DNA of 64,000 nucleotides, taken from contig JAJDYR010000013.1 in assembly GCA_022825065.1 (NCBI GenBank), forward strand, positions 1 to 64,000. Reading direction: 5' to 3'. This DNA comes from a bacterium. GTDB lineage: Bacteria; UBA8248. Numbering within the stretch: position 1 is the stretch's first letter; the number at the start of each line of letters is the position of its first letter. Below the pieces are notes generated by a model. That model saw only the letters and a list, made by a program, of their open reading frames with translations. It had not been told where the DNA came from and searched no databases. Shown piece by piece: positions 8,305-17,609 of the stretch. Both the position numbers and the translations under genes were made by a program.

Positions 8305-9762
8305 ATGGCGAGTTCCGAGAGAAGAGAGGCGTCGGGCTCGGAGATCAACAGCCTGCGTATGACGCCCGAGGCGATGCTGGACCTGGCCCACAGGGCGGCG
8401 GAGCTCCTTGTGGAGCGAATCGAGAATCTTCCCGGGGAGGGCGCCTGGGACGGGGATTTCCAGCAGGAGCTCGAAAAGCAACTGATGGCGGAGCCGCCCG
8501 AGGAAGGCAGCCCTGCGGTGGAGGTTCTGGAGCGCGCCGCGCGCGAGATACTCCCCCTCTCGGGGCGCAACGATCATCCCCGCTTCTTCGGATTCATACC
8601 CTCCACGCCCACCTGGCCCGGGGTGCTGGCGGACTTCATGGCCGCAGGCTTCCACATCAACCAATGCACCTGGCTGGTCGCGAGCGGCCCGAGCCAGATC
8701 GAACTCGTCGTCATCGACTGGTTCCGGCGATGGATCGGCTATCCCGAGGGCGCGGGCGGTCTGTTCACGAGCGGAGGTTCGGCGGCGAGCCTGGACGCCT
8801 TCGTCGCGGCGCGCGAAGCGGCGGGTGATCCCGACCGCGCGAGCGTCTACATGGCCGATCAGAGCCACAGCGCGCACGTCCGCGCGGCGCGGATCATCGG
8901 TATTCGGCCCGAGCGCATCAGGCTGCTCCCGTGTGATGCGCGCTTCCGCCTGGACATGGATTCGCTCGCTCGCGCCGTAGCCGAGGACCGCGCGGCGGGG
9001 CTCCACCCCATCGCGGTGTGCGCCAACGCAGGGGCAGTCAGCACGGGGGCTATCGACCCGCTCGGGGAGATGGCGGATTTCTGCGAGGCGGAAGGCATCT
9101 GGCTGCACGTTGACGCCGCTTATGGCGGCTTCGCGGCCGTCACCGAGCGGGGCAAGGAGCTACTCGCAGGCATGGAGCGCGCCGATTCGATCGGGATGGA
9201 TGCGCATAAATGGTTCTTCCAGCCCTACGAGGCGGGCGCGCTGCTCGTGAAAGACGTGAGCACGCTCGAACGCGCGTTTGCGGTTCGACACGATATTCTC
9301 CAGGACACGATATGGGGCGCGAACCACCCCAACTTCTCGGACCGCGGCCTGCAGCTGAGCCGTTCGTTCCGGGCGCTCAAGGTCTGGATGTCGGTCCAGA
9401 CCTTCGGGATGGACGCGTTCAGGCGGGCCGTCTCGAGGGGCATGGAGCTGGCCGAGCGTGCCGAGGCGCACGTTCGCGAGAGCCCGGTTCTGGAGATGCT
9501 GACGCCCGTCTCGCTGGGCATCGTGTGCTTCCGGGTCAATCCGGGGGAGGCGGACCTCGACGAGGAAGCGCTTGAGGAGATCAACAGGACGATTCTCGCC
9601 CGCATCTTCTGGGACGACAAGGCGTTCGTGTCCTCGACGCTTCTCAAGGGGAAGTTCGCGCTCAGGTTCTGCATCATCAACCACAACACGACCTGGGACG
9701 ACGTGCGCGAGACGCTCGAGACGATTGAGCGCTTTGGGGGGGAGGCGGTGAATCCGGATTGA
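8305..9762 (+). CDS. PLP-dependent group II amino-acid decarboxylase
   Basis: 485 residues. This is the fold-type I decarboxylase family that includes aromatic-L-amino-acid, glutamate and tyrosine decarboxylases. HPRFFGFIPS, TSGGSAASLDA, WLHVDAAYGG and DAHKWFFQPYEAG are seen, with the PLP-binding lysine at K302. It would decarboxylate an amino acid to an amine in the cytosol; the substrate cannot be read from sequence. ATG 8305 is chosen over an upstream in-frame TTG (8227) because GGGGAGG ends 5 bases before it. Transcription is monocistronic, ending at repeat copy B. Confidence 0.9.
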   Translation: MASSERREASGSEINSLRMTPEAMLDLAHRAAELLVERIENLPGEGAWDGDFQQELEKQLMAEPPEEGSPAVEVLERAAREILPLSGRNDHPRFFGFIPSTPTWPGVLADFMAAGFHINQCTWLVASGPSQIELVVIDWFRRWIGYPEGAGGLFTSGGSAASLDAFVAAREAAGDPDRASVYMADQSHSAHVRAARIIGIRPERIRLLPCDARFRLDMDSLARAVAEDRAAGLHPIAVCANAGAVSTGAIDPLGEMADFCEAEGIWLHVDAAYGGFAAVTERGKELLAGMERADSIGMDAHKWFFQPYEAGALLVKDVSTLERAFAVRHDILQDTIWGANHPNFSDRGLQLSRSFRALKVWMSVQTFGMDAFRRAVSRGMELAERAEAHVRESPVLEMLTPVSLGIVCFRVNPGEADLDEEALEEINRTILARIFWDDKAFVSSTLLKGKFALRFCIINHNTTWDDVRETLETIERFGGEAVNPD

Positions 9763-9778
9763 ACGGCCCCGCGCCGAA

Positions 9779-10031
9779 GGGGCTTGTTGAAAAGGCATCC
9801 TCGGTCGGAATTGACCACAGCCACGATCAAAACCGCATTCGCCCGTAGCGGACAGGCTTCTGCGCCTGTCCGTGGCCTCCGTGCCTGTCCTGCCTTTCGG
9901 GGTTGTCCTTCGTGAGGACAGGCACGGAGGGCAGGACAACCCTTTTAGGTTGTCCTGCTACAAAACCATCGCGCCTGCGCCGCGTGAACCTCCATGCCGC
10001 CGACCCCGAAACAGGGTTTTTCAACAACCCC
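9779..10031. repeat. Palindromic interspersed element, copy B
   Basis: It fills the 9763-10052 gap between convergent genes. The left end GGGGCTTGTTGAAAAGGC (9779-9796) is inverted at the right end (GGGTTTTTCAACAACCCC, 10014-10031). The interior differs from the C/G-tract copies: perfect 15-base arms CTCCGTGCCTGTCCT (9877-9891) and AGGACAGGCACGGAG (9915-9929) form a nested hairpin. Confidence 0.8.
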
Positions 10032-10052
10032 CGAAAGAGCGGAAGGCGTCTT

Positions 10053-11093
10053 CTATTCCTGAGGCATCACCAGGGCGGCGCGCCCGGTCACCAGATTTTC
10101 TTTCAAGCGCTCATGTACCAGATTGGCTTCTTCGAGCGAGTAGGTCTCGCTCACCAATGGCCAGACCTCGCCGCGCGCCGCGAGTTCGAGCGAGTCGACG
10201 ACATCCTGTTTGGTGGCGTAGCGGCTGCCCATGATCTGCTGTTCCTCGCGGAGCAACTCGCGCGGGGAGAATGGGAACCGCTCTATCCGGTTCGCCCCCA
10301 TGGCGAGGAAGCGTCCGCCCTTGCCCAGCCCGCGCAGGCCGCCCTCGACCCCCTCGGCGGTGCAGACGAAATCGACGACGACGTCGGCGCCCGCGCCCCC
10401 GGTCAAGCGCTTAAGCGCCTCGCCCAGGTTTTCCCGGGACGCATCCACCGTATCGTGCGCGCCCATGTCGCGGCATTTGCCCAGCTTGTCGGGCGCGATG
10501 TCGACGGCGATGACGCGCGCGCCCGCCCAGCGGGCCATCATCACCATGTGGATTCCCACGCCGCCGCCCGCGCCCACCACGGCCACGTTCTCCATCGGGC
10601 GGATTCCCGCGTGGCCGATCACCTTGTACGGTGTGGTCACGGCGTCGCAGATGACGCTCACCTCGGCGGGGTGCGCCTTGTAGTCCAGCCCCTCGGGCAG
10701 GGGGATGAAGTTCCGGGCGGGCAGCTTGATGTATTCGGCGTAGCCGCCGTCCATCTGGCGGCCGACCTGGCCTGCGAGATTCTCGCACAGCGTCTCGCGG
10801 TTGATGCGGCACCAGCGGCAATGCCCGCAGGTGAAATAGTAATACGCCGTCACGGGCGCGCCTTCCCGCAGCTCCTCCACGCCCACGCCCACCTGGGTGA
10901 TCTCTGCGGTGATTTCGTGGCCTATCACGAGCGGGAAATTCCCGCCCATGCGCCCCGCCCGGGTGTGTTCGATCGTAAGCCCCGAGCCGCAGGCCAGCAC
11001 GCGCGCCACGGCCTCGCCCGGCCCCGCCACGGGGATGGGCCGCTCTTCCAGGACGAAGGGCGCGCCCGGTTCCGCCAATACCATTGCCTTCAT
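10053..11093 (-). CDS. Zinc-dependent alcohol dehydrogenase (MDR family)
   Basis: 346 residues. The N-terminal GroES-like domain has the GHE motif (VIGHEITAE) and the structural-zinc cysteine cluster CGHCRWCRINRETLC. The NAD(P)-binding Rossmann domain has VVGAGGGVGIH. Catalytic C is in ACGSGLTIEH. It would oxidise an alcohol or reduce an aldehyde/ketone in the cytosol, and the overall pattern recalls cyclic hydroxyacyl or threonine-type members; the substrate is unknown. It stands alone between repeat copy B and the epimerase, transcribed leftward. Confidence 0.85.
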   Translation of the reverse strand: MKAMVLAEPGAPFVLEERPIPVAGPGEAVARVLACGSGLTIEHTRAGRMGGNFPLVIGHEITAEITQVGVGVEELREGAPVTAYYYFTCGHCRWCRINRETLCENLAGQVGRQMDGGYAEYIKLPARNFIPLPEGLDYKAHPAEVSVICDAVTTPYKVIGHAGIRPMENVAVVGAGGGVGIHMVMMARWAGARVIAVDIAPDKLGKCRDMGAHDTVDASRENLGEALKRLTGGAGADVVVDFVCTAEGVEGGLRGLGKGGRFLAMGANRIERFPFSPRELLREEQQIMGSRYATKQDVVDSLELAARGEVWPLVSETYSLEEANLVHERLKENLVTGRAALVMPQE

Positions 11094-11201
11094 GTCTTCT
11101 CCCGCCGCAAATGGAGTAAAAGGTTTCCGGCCAGTTTAGTATATCGCGCCCTTGTGGGGGAACGCACAGGGAGGGGAAATCGCCGCAGCGCACGGGATTC
11201 G

Positions 11202-12194
11202 CTAGTCGGTTCGAATATCTTTCGCCCAATCGCGGTTGGCGGCGTACCACTCCACCAGATGCGCGAGGCCCTCTGCGAGCCTCACCTGCGGCCGCCAGCC
11301 CAGGAGCCTCTCCGCCTTGCCGATGTTCGCCCACGTGGCTTTTACGTCGGCGGGGTTGCTCTCCTCATAACGAATCCGGGCTTTTTTCTCCGTGAGGGCT
11401 TCGATGCGGGCGATGGCGTCGCTTAAGACGACGGGTTCGTCCGAGCCCAGGTTGATGATCTCATAAGAGAGCGGCTTGATGGCCGCGATCGTGCCACGGG
11501 CGATGTCGTCCACGTAGGTGAAATCGCGCGACTGCGTTCCGTCGCCGTAGACGAGCACGGGCTTTCCCTCCGCTATCCACTGGGTGAAGCGGAAAAGGCT
11601 CATGTCGGGCCGCCCCGCCGGACCGTAGACGGTGAAATAGCGCAGCACGCTCACGTCGATCCCGTATAGATGGTGGTATGTGTAACAGAGCGCCTCGGCC
11701 GCTTTCTTGGAGGCCGCGTAGGGCGATAGCGGCCTGTCGCTCGGGGCGTCCTCCAGAAACGGTGCGGGCGCATCCGCCCCGTAGGCGCTCGAGGTGGAGG
11801 CGAGTACGAATTTCATGACGCCGAAATCCTTGCAGAGCTCCAGGAGGTTCAGCGCGCCGGTGACGTTGGTCTCGAAATACGCCCCGGGGTCTTCGATGGA
11901 CTGCCTTATGCCCGCGCGCGCGGCCAGGTTCAGGGCGGCGTCGAAAGGCGGCGCGCCGCCCCCGGCGTTTTCCGCGAACAGCGCGCGCAAGGGGTCGGCG
12001 CGAGTGATGTCGGCTTCATGAAAAACGAAACCGGGCCGCGCCTTGAGGCGCGCGAGCCGGTAGTCTTTCAGCCGCGTGTCGTAGGCGTCGTTCATGTCGT
12101 CGATCCCGACGACGGCGTGCTTCTCATCCAACAGGAATTCGCACACCCTGGAGGCGATGAAGCCCGCAGCGCCCGTGACGAGGTATCTGGCCAA
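11202..12194 (-). CDS. NAD-dependent nucleotide-sugar epimerase/dehydratase
   Basis: 330 residues, extended SDR fold. Rossmann motif VTGAAGFIAS, the serine-containing STSSAYG, and catalytic YAASK are present; the downstream RDFTYVDDIA and SDEPVVL segments are typical of UDP-glucuronate or UDP-glucose 4-epimerases. It would interconvert nucleotide sugars for surface polysaccharides. TTG 12194 is chosen because AAGGAG precedes it by 9 bases and it starts just at MARYLVTG; the longer upstream frame is low-complexity and runs towards a repeat. A truncated second epimerase lies divergently at 12799. Confidence 0.88.
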   Translation of the reverse strand: MARYLVTGAAGFIASRVCEFLLDEKHAVVGIDDMNDAYDTRLKDYRLARLKARPGFVFHEADITRADPLRALFAENAGGGAPPFDAALNLAARAGIRQSIEDPGAYFETNVTGALNLLELCKDFGVMKFVLASTSSAYGADAPAPFLEDAPSDRPLSPYAASKKAAEALCYTYHHLYGIDVSVLRYFTVYGPAGRPDMSLFRFTQWIAEGKPVLVYGDGTQSRDFTYVDDIARGTIAAIKPLSYEIINLGSDEPVVLSDAIARIEALTEKKARIRYEESNPADVKATWANIGKAERLLGWRPQVRLAEGLAHLVEWYAANRDWAKDIRTD

Positions 12195-12348
12195 ACCGGA
12201 TTTCTCCTTACAACGAACTCGTTTGCCCTGGAACTTGCGCCCAAGGCTATCAGGAGCGGGCGGTTCGGGCAAAACGAGCGGGGCGATTTCGGGTTTTGCC
12301 TTCCTCTTGCCGTCAGGCATTCCTGTTGTTTGGAATCACCCCCCTTGA

Positions 12349-12604
12349 GGGGTTGCTGAAAAACCCCCTGAGAGGGGAATGGCAACCCTCTGAAAGGAAA
12401 CCCCATAAAACCAACCCCCCCTACCCCCCCTTGACAGGGGGGTAAAAAAAACAAAGCCCCCTCAACCCGCCGGGGCGCATTGCCTTTTCATACCCCCCTG
12501 TCAAGGGGGGGTAGGGGGGGTTGGTTTTGTAGGGATAGGCTCCCGTGCCTGTCCTGATACGCCGCCTGACAAGGGACAACCACGGGGGGTTGTCCCTACA
12601 ACCC
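12349..12604. repeat. Palindromic interspersed element, copy C
   Basis: It occupies most of 12195-12798, between divergent epimerase genes. Left end GGGGTTGCTGAAAAACC begins at 12349. The C/G-tract core spans about 12408-12529, with its loop in the opposite orientation to copies A, E, G and H. The right flank (GTGCCTGTCCTG, TTGTCCCTACAACCCC to 12604) resembles the interior of copy B, so this copy may be composite. The remaining ~190 bases before 12799 hold no recognisable gene. Confidence 0.7.
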
Positions 12605-12798
12605 CGAATCTATGATGTCTGCCATTCCGGCAAGACACGGCCCGTGGTTGAAATCCGCGACGCAATCCGCAATGGTTGGTTTGATATGGGCGAACATATT
12701 CTCCATGCGGTTGGGGGAGCGGCCGCTTCATGTTTCTCGGGCCGCCTCTGGACTTCGTGTCCGGCGCACCCGGTTCTTGTAAGGATCGAGAATCCGAG

Positions 12799-13349
12799 AT
12801 GGCGAACGTGCTGGTGACGGGAGGCGCAGGCTTCGTCGGCTCCCATGTAGCGGAAGCCTGCCTGGAGGCGGGCGATTCCGTCCGGGTGGTGGATAATCTC
12901 GCCTCGGGCGCGTTGGAAAACATCCCCTCGGGCGCCGTTTTTCACGAGGGGGACGTGGCCGAAGAGGCGCGCCCCGACGTCATGCACCATCTGGCGGCCC
13001 AGTCGAGCGTGACGCACAGCCTGGCCGAGCCACTTCGGGATGCGCGGGGCGCGACTACGTCTACGTGAAAGACGTGGTCGAAGCGTTCCTCACGGCGGGG
13101 AAGGGCGGTGCGGACGGCGGGGCCTACAACGTCGGCACCGGCGTCATCACCGAGGTGGAGGCGCTGCTCGAGATTCTCTCCCGCTGCATGGGGAAAAACC
13201 CCGTGAGCGTGGAAAAAGCGTCACTGCGCCCGAGCGAGGTGTTCAGAATCGGCCTCGACGCGAGAGCGTTTAAGCGAGAGACAGGCTGGCGGCACAGCTT
13301 CTCGCTCGAGGAGGGAATCTCCGCCTTTGTGGAATCGCTCGAAACTTAA
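12799..13349 (+). pseudogene. UDP-glucose 4-epimerase-like pseudogene (large internal deletion plus frameshift)
   Basis: The N-terminal fragment from ATG 12799 reads MANVLVTGGAGFVGSHV and continues through VMHHLAAQSSVTHSLAEPLRDA, a normal epimerase start. The frame then stops at 13068. In the other frame the sequence resumes at about 13050 as RDYVYVKDVVEAF and continues with YNVGTG to a normal C-terminus at 13349. An intact enzyme has about 130-140 more residues in between, including the catalytic S/YxxxK; these are missing. The junction is in GC-rich sequence near 13040-13050. It is therefore a broken gene, not two short genes. Selenocysteine at the stop is excluded because the downstream homology is in a different frame. 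Confidence 0.85.
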
Positions 13350-13771
13350 GCCGGCAGGCGGCCGTAGACGCGCTCGGGCGTGACCAGCACGGCGACCGCG
13401 CCCTGGTCCACCATCGCCTGGTCGTATTCCTCCCAGTCGGGGTGGTCGGAATCTCCGCAGGCGCGGAACACCTCGCGGAACATCACGCGCATTTCCTCTT
13501 TTCCGGTGTTCTCGTAGTCGAAGAGCCTGGCCTTGCCCTCCACGCTCACCCAGGTGCGCCAGTCGGGGGTGACGTAGAGCACCGTGCACTGCGGGTTCTT
13601 GCGCAGGTTTTTTAGCTTGACCGACCAGCCGCGTACGATGACGAACGCGGCGCAGTCCCCATACGCACCGCAGACGATGATGCTCGATTGCGCCGTGCCG
13701 TCCGGCCTCAAGCTCGTGACCATCCCCTTGTGGTTTTTCTCCATAAACGGTCTTGCATCTTCGAAGTTCAT
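13346..13771 (-). CDS. Pyridoxamine 5'-phosphate oxidase-fold (FMN-binding) protein
   Basis: 141 residues. The split-barrel pattern GMVTSLRPDGTAQSSII ... SVKLKNLRKNPQCTVLY ... WVSVEGKARLF is typical of the PNPOx-like/F420- or FMN-dependent general stress family. It probably binds a flavin and reduces an unknown substrate. The ATG at 13771 has GCGAGG 6 bases upstream; a longer upstream frame has no matching residues and would run through the divergent gene. Its end overlaps the end of the epimerase pseudogene by 4 bases. Confidence 0.8.
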   Translation of the reverse strand: MNFEDARPFMEKNHKGMVTSLRPDGTAQSSIIVCGAYGDCAAFVIVRGWSVKLKNLRKNPQCTVLYVTPDWRTWVSVEGKARLFDYENTGKEEMRVMFREVFRACGDSDHPDWEEYDQAMVDQGAVAVLVTPERVYGRLPA

Positions 13772-13858
13772 GAGATACCTCGCTAGGATAAGAGAAGAGA
13801 ATGTTTTCGCCATTGTAGCAAAATTTCCGGATGAACGACCCCGAGAGGAGAACCGCCG

Positions 13859-14386
13859 ATGAGCCGACTCGCACCGCTTGAACCCGAGAACATGCCGCCC
13901 CGTCAACGAGATGCCTATGAGGAACTCATCGCCAACCAGCGCGGCGGCGTGCGCGGGCCTTTCGGCGTCTGGGTGCGCAGCCCGGGCCTCGTCATCGCCC
14001 TGCGCAATCTCATGAAGTTTTATTACGAGGAAAGCGTCATCACCGAGGACATCCGCGAACTCGCCATCATCATCACCACGCGCCACTGGGGGGCGACTTA
14101 TGCTTTCTCCGCGCACGAGGCGCAGGCCCTGGACAGCGGTCTTACGCCCGCCCTCGTGGCCGCCGTCATGGCGCAGGAGACGCCGGAGGAAGGCACAGAC
14201 CTCGAACTTTGCGTTCACAGGTACTGCACCGAATTGCTCGAAACCAAAAAGGCGTCGGACGCCGCCTATCAGGAGGCGTTTTCCCTGCTCGGCGAGAAGG
14301 GCGTGGTCGACCTCACCGCCCTCGTGGGCTTCTACTCGGCCATCTCCCTGACGCTCAACGCCTTCGAGATACCGCCGGTTACGTGA
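13859..14386 (+). CDS. Carboxymuconolactone decarboxylase/AhpD-like protein
   Basis: 175 residues, all-helical CMD fold with the recognisable stretch RELAIIITTRHWGATYAFSAH. The CxxxH/CxxC redox motif of AhpD is absent (Thr/Tyr at the cysteine site), so a peroxidase-linked role is unlikely; it may be a lactone decarboxylase-like or non-redox paralogue. The ATG is preceded by AGAGGAG. It is divergent from the FMN-binding gene and ends at repeat copy D. Confidence 0.8.
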   Translation: MSRLAPLEPENMPPRQRDAYEELIANQRGGVRGPFGVWVRSPGLVIALRNLMKFYYEESVITEDIRELAIIITTRHWGATYAFSAHEAQALDSGLTPALVAAVMAQETPEEGTDLELCVHRYCTELLETKKASDAAYQEAFSLLGEKGVVDLTALVGFYSAISLTLNAFEIPPVT

Positions 14387-14388
14387 GA

Positions 14389-14602
14389 GGGTTGTTGAAA
14401 AAGCCCTTCTTGCTCGGAATTCACCCCCCCCACCGGGTCTGCTGAGAAACCTCTACAATGACGGCAATAGGATTCCGCCTTGCCGAAGGGAGTGTAGGGG
14501 CCGCATACATGCGGCCCTCGTAGTGAGTGAAAAAACAGGGTCGCATATATGCGACCCCTACACACAAATAAATTTTCCCTCTCCGACTTTTTCAACGGCC
14601 CC
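14389..14602. repeat. Palindromic interspersed element, copy D
   Basis: It sits in the 14387-14698 gap between convergent genes, starting 3 bases after a stop codon. Left end GGGTTGTTGAAAAAGCCC (14389-14406) is inverted at 14585-14602 (GACTTTTTCAACGGCCCC). Inside, GTAGGGGCCGCATACATGCGGCCC and a related GGGTCGCATATATGCGACCC form nested palindromes rather than the C/G-tract core. Confidence 0.8.
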
Positions 14603-14698
14603 GTGGGGGGAGATTTCTCCCCGATAAAGGGAGCCCCCCGGTACTTTATGAAAGCCGAAGAGTTCAGGGGTGAAGCAGCGTAGCGCGCCGGGCCGATC

Positions 14699-16225
14699 TC
14701 ACTCCGGCGCCCGGCCGCTGCGCTGCGTGAGACCTAGGAGTCTCTCCTGGATTTCTCCGTTCCATGCGCCCTCGCGCATCCGCCAGACCCAGTTGCCCTG
14801 CGGGACGCCGGGGCGGTTCATGCGGCCCTCGTTGCCGAGGCCCAGGACGTCCTGGGCGGGGATGACGGCGAGCGCGGCCCGTGATTTCATCGCCGCGCGG
14901 ATCATCGACCAGTTGATGTCCTCGGGCTCTCCCCCGAAAGTCCTGAGCGCCGTGGCGCGCGAGATGGCGAAGCCTGCGGGCGTTTCGTTGCGGAGAATCG
15001 GGTCCGCGCCGTGGAACCAGCCGAGAGCCGTATCGTTATCGTGCGTGCCGGTGTAGACCACCGTGTTCTCGGGAATGTTGTGGGGGAGATGGGGGTTGTC
15101 CGGGCTGCCGTCGAAGGCGAACTGCAACACGCGCATGCCGGGCAGGCCGAAGCGGTCCCGCAGGGCGTGGACGTCGTCGCCCACCGAACCCAGGTCCTCG
15201 GCAATTAGCGGCAGATAGCCCAATTCCTCCTCCAGCGCGCCGAAAAAAGCCTCGCCCGGGCCCTCGCGCCAGGCGCCCTCCCTGGGGGATTCGGCATCCG
15301 CCGGAATCGCCCAGAAGCGCGCGAAGCCGATGAAGTGATCGAGGCGCAACGCGTCGAACCGCGAGACGTTCACGGCCATGCGCATCTTCCACCATGCGAA
15401 ATTCTCATCAGAGTGCGCGGCCCAGTCGTAGAGGGGATTCCCCCAGTGCTGGCCATCCTCGTTGAAGTAATCGGGCGGCGCGCCCGCATAGGCGCTCGGC
15501 CGGCGTGATTCGTCGAGTTCGAACAGGTGCGTCCGCGCCCATACGTCCGCCGAATCGTGGGCGACGTAGATGGGGATGTCGCCGATGAAGCTGACCCCAA
15601 TGCCTGCGGCGTAGTCTTTGAGCGCGCGCCACTGGCGGTCGAAGAGGAATTGCTCGAAATGCGCGTAGCGTATGTTTTTGTCAAAGTCGGGGTCATCGGG
15701 GTTTTTATGCCTCGCATCCTCGGGCCACTCCCACCAGGGAGCACCGCCGAATGCGCGTTTTAACGCACGGAACCTCGCGTAGTCGGCCAGCCAGCCGGCC
15801 TGCGCCTCGCAAAACGCCGTAAACGCCGCGTCGCGCGCCCCGCCGTCGTTCGAGAAGGTCTCGAACGCTTCCGCGAGCAGCGATTCATGGGCCTTGAGCG
15901 CCTGGGCAGGCTCGATATCCCCATCGTCGGGCAGGCGATGGTTCTCCAAATCTTCCGGAGAGAGGAGGCCCTCTTCGGCGAGTCTTTCGAGCGATATCAG
16001 CAGGGGGTTTCCCGCGAAGGTGGATGAGGAGACATAAGGGGAGCCCGTCTCGTCGGTGGGGCATACGGGCAGCATCTGCCACCAGCTCTGGCCGGAGGAT
16101 GCGAGTTGATCGACGAACTCGAACGCTTTGTCGCCCAGATCACCGAAGGCGGCATCGCCCGGCAGCGAGGTGGGGTGTAGCAGGATGCCGCTTTTTCTTG
16201 CGTGAAAAGGATTTTCCTGGTTCAT
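14699..16225 (-). CDS. malQ: 4-alpha-glucanotransferase (amylomaltase, GH77)
   Basis: 508 residues, full length for MalQ. Motifs include GILLHPTSLPG at the N-terminus, WQMLPVCPTDETGSPY, the catalytic-Asp segment DALRLDHFIGFARFW, the acid/base segment LIAEDLG, and YTGTHDNDTALGWF. The enzyme transfers alpha-1,4-glucan segments between maltodextrins in the cytosol, in glycogen or maltose metabolism. No other glycogen gene is nearby, so it appears to be a single-gene unit. Confidence 0.95.
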   Translation of the reverse strand: MNQENPFHARKSGILLHPTSLPGDAAFGDLGDKAFEFVDQLASSGQSWWQMLPVCPTDETGSPYVSSSTFAGNPLLISLERLAEEGLLSPEDLENHRLPDDGDIEPAQALKAHESLLAEAFETFSNDGGARDAAFTAFCEAQAGWLADYARFRALKRAFGGAPWWEWPEDARHKNPDDPDFDKNIRYAHFEQFLFDRQWRALKDYAAGIGVSFIGDIPIYVAHDSADVWARTHLFELDESRRPSAYAGAPPDYFNEDGQHWGNPLYDWAAHSDENFAWWKMRMAVNVSRFDALRLDHFIGFARFWAIPADAESPREGAWREGPGEAFFGALEEELGYLPLIAEDLGSVGDDVHALRDRFGLPGMRVLQFAFDGSPDNPHLPHNIPENTVVYTGTHDNDTALGWFHGADPILRNETPAGFAISRATALRTFGGEPEDINWSMIRAAMKSRAALAVIPAQDVLGLGNEGRMNRPGVPQGNWVWRMREGAWNGEIQERLLGLTQRSGRAPE

Positions 16226-16354
16226 TCCAAGGCCCGATCACCGGATAAAATTTTGCGCCTTCGCTTCACCTCGTCCAGGGGGCGCCGGTCTCGCCGCCTG
16301 CATACAGATATGACACGGCGCGCGCCGTTTATTCAAGAATAAAAGCATCATTCC

Positions 16355-17455
16355 CTAGTGTCCCTCTCCCAGGGGGAGCTTCACGGCGTCGCCGGTGCGC
16401 GCCGATTCCTCCATGGCGATGGTCACCTCCAGGGTCTGGCGCGCGTCCTCCGCCGTGGCGAGATAGCAGGGCCGCCCCGTGGACAGGTGGTCCAGCCAGC
16501 TCCTGGTCTCATCGCCGATGGGGCCGTACATGGTGTCGAGCGCCCAGTCGCCCGAAGACGTGCTGCCGAGAAAGACCATCGGCAGGTAGTGGTCGGGGAC
16601 GTAGGCGTGTGGATAGCCCTTCTCGGTGTAGAGGATGTTCTCCTTGTGGTCTTCGTCGAAGAGCATCACGCCGTCCGTCCCGATGACTTCCAGACGGATG
16701 CTCTGCCCGGCGGTGGGGTACTTCTCGGGCAGGGCGTAGCATATCCCCAGGTTCACTGTCGCGCCGTCGGCGAAGGTCATGATCGTCCAGCTCACGTCGT
16801 CCACCTTCGGATACCCCGCCTCCTTGAAGACGAAGCCTCCTCCCCGGCAGACCACCTCGACGGGCGGGTTTCCCTCCATGAACCAGCACATCATGTCGAC
16901 CCAGTAGGTGAGCACGTCGAGTACGGGCGTGGCGTCCGCCGAGCGCTTCAGTATCTCGAACGCCTGCGCCCTGGTGTTGAACACGCGGCCCGTAGCACCT
17001 ATCAGCCTCCCGAGGCGGCCCTGCTGTATCTGTTCTTTTCCCAGGAAATAACGCCGCTTGTAGCGCATGATGTAGCCCACGCGGAGGTCGGTCTCGTATT
17101 TTTCCGCCGTGGTGAGAAGGCGGTCGGCGTCCTCCAGCGTCATCGCGATGGGTTTTTCCACCAGAACGGGCTTGCCGAGCTCCAAGGCCTGGAGCACCGG
17201 CTCCACGTGGGCGAACTCGGAAGTCGAGACGATGACGGCACCCACGTCGGGATGGGAGATGACCTCCTCGTTGCTCCCGGACGCCACCTGTGCGCCCACG
17301 CGTTCGCCGAGCGCTTTGGCGCGCTCGGGCTCGGCGTCCGAGATCGCCAGAAAGCGGACGGCGGGGTGCTGCGCCGCGAGGCGCGAGCGGTGGGTGCCGA
17401 TTCTTCCGGCGCCCACGACGGCGACGCCGAGTTCGGTTCTATCGAAAAGCGTCAA
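16355..17455 (-). CDS. Gfo/Idh/MocA-family oxidoreductase
   Basis: 366 residues. The N-terminal Rossmann domain has VVGAGRIGTHR, and the EKP motif is present (VLVEKPIAMT). The C-terminal alpha/beta domain has YWVDMMCWFM with the usual catalytic-region residues. It would oxidise or reduce a sugar, inositol or related polyol with NAD(P) in the cytosol. TTG 17455 is preceded by GAGGAGG. It is the last gene in the long leftward array, 154 bases after the M24 peptidase. Confidence 0.88.
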   Translation of the reverse strand: MTLFDRTELGVAVVGAGRIGTHRSRLAAQHPAVRFLAISDAEPERAKALGERVGAQVASGSNEEVISHPDVGAVIVSTSEFAHVEPVLQALELGKPVLVEKPIAMTLEDADRLLTTAEKYETDLRVGYIMRYKRRYFLGKEQIQQGRLGRLIGATGRVFNTRAQAFEILKRSADATPVLDVLTYWVDMMCWFMEGNPPVEVVCRGGGFVFKEAGYPKVDDVSWTIMTFADGATVNLGICYALPEKYPTAGQSIRLEVIGTDGVMLFDEDHKENILYTEKGYPHAYVPDHYLPMVFLGSTSSGDWALDTMYGPIGDETRSWLDHLSTGRPCYLATAEDARQTLEVTIAMEESARTGDAVKLPLGEGH

Positions 17456-17609
17456 CGCGAGCCTCCTCGATGACTTGGACAGGAACGACGAGCGGCATTC
17501 TACGCCCCGTTCGACTCGCCTTCAATCGGGAGCGAGTGTCGCAGCAGGCAAGTCGCCGCTTTGAATGTTCGGGAGTTTTCCGGTGATTGGTCTGGCGGGG
17601 CGGCGCGTC

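Noticed and set aside
12349-12604. CRISPR array
   Set aside because: The repeated C/G-tract arms are paired palindromes with one loop, not evenly spaced direct repeats with spacers; no cas genes are present.
13040-13100. Selenocysteine read-through of the TGA in the epimerase fragment
   Set aside because: Homology resumes in a different frame from the TGA, and the catalytic middle of the protein is missing; a deletion with frameshift explains it.
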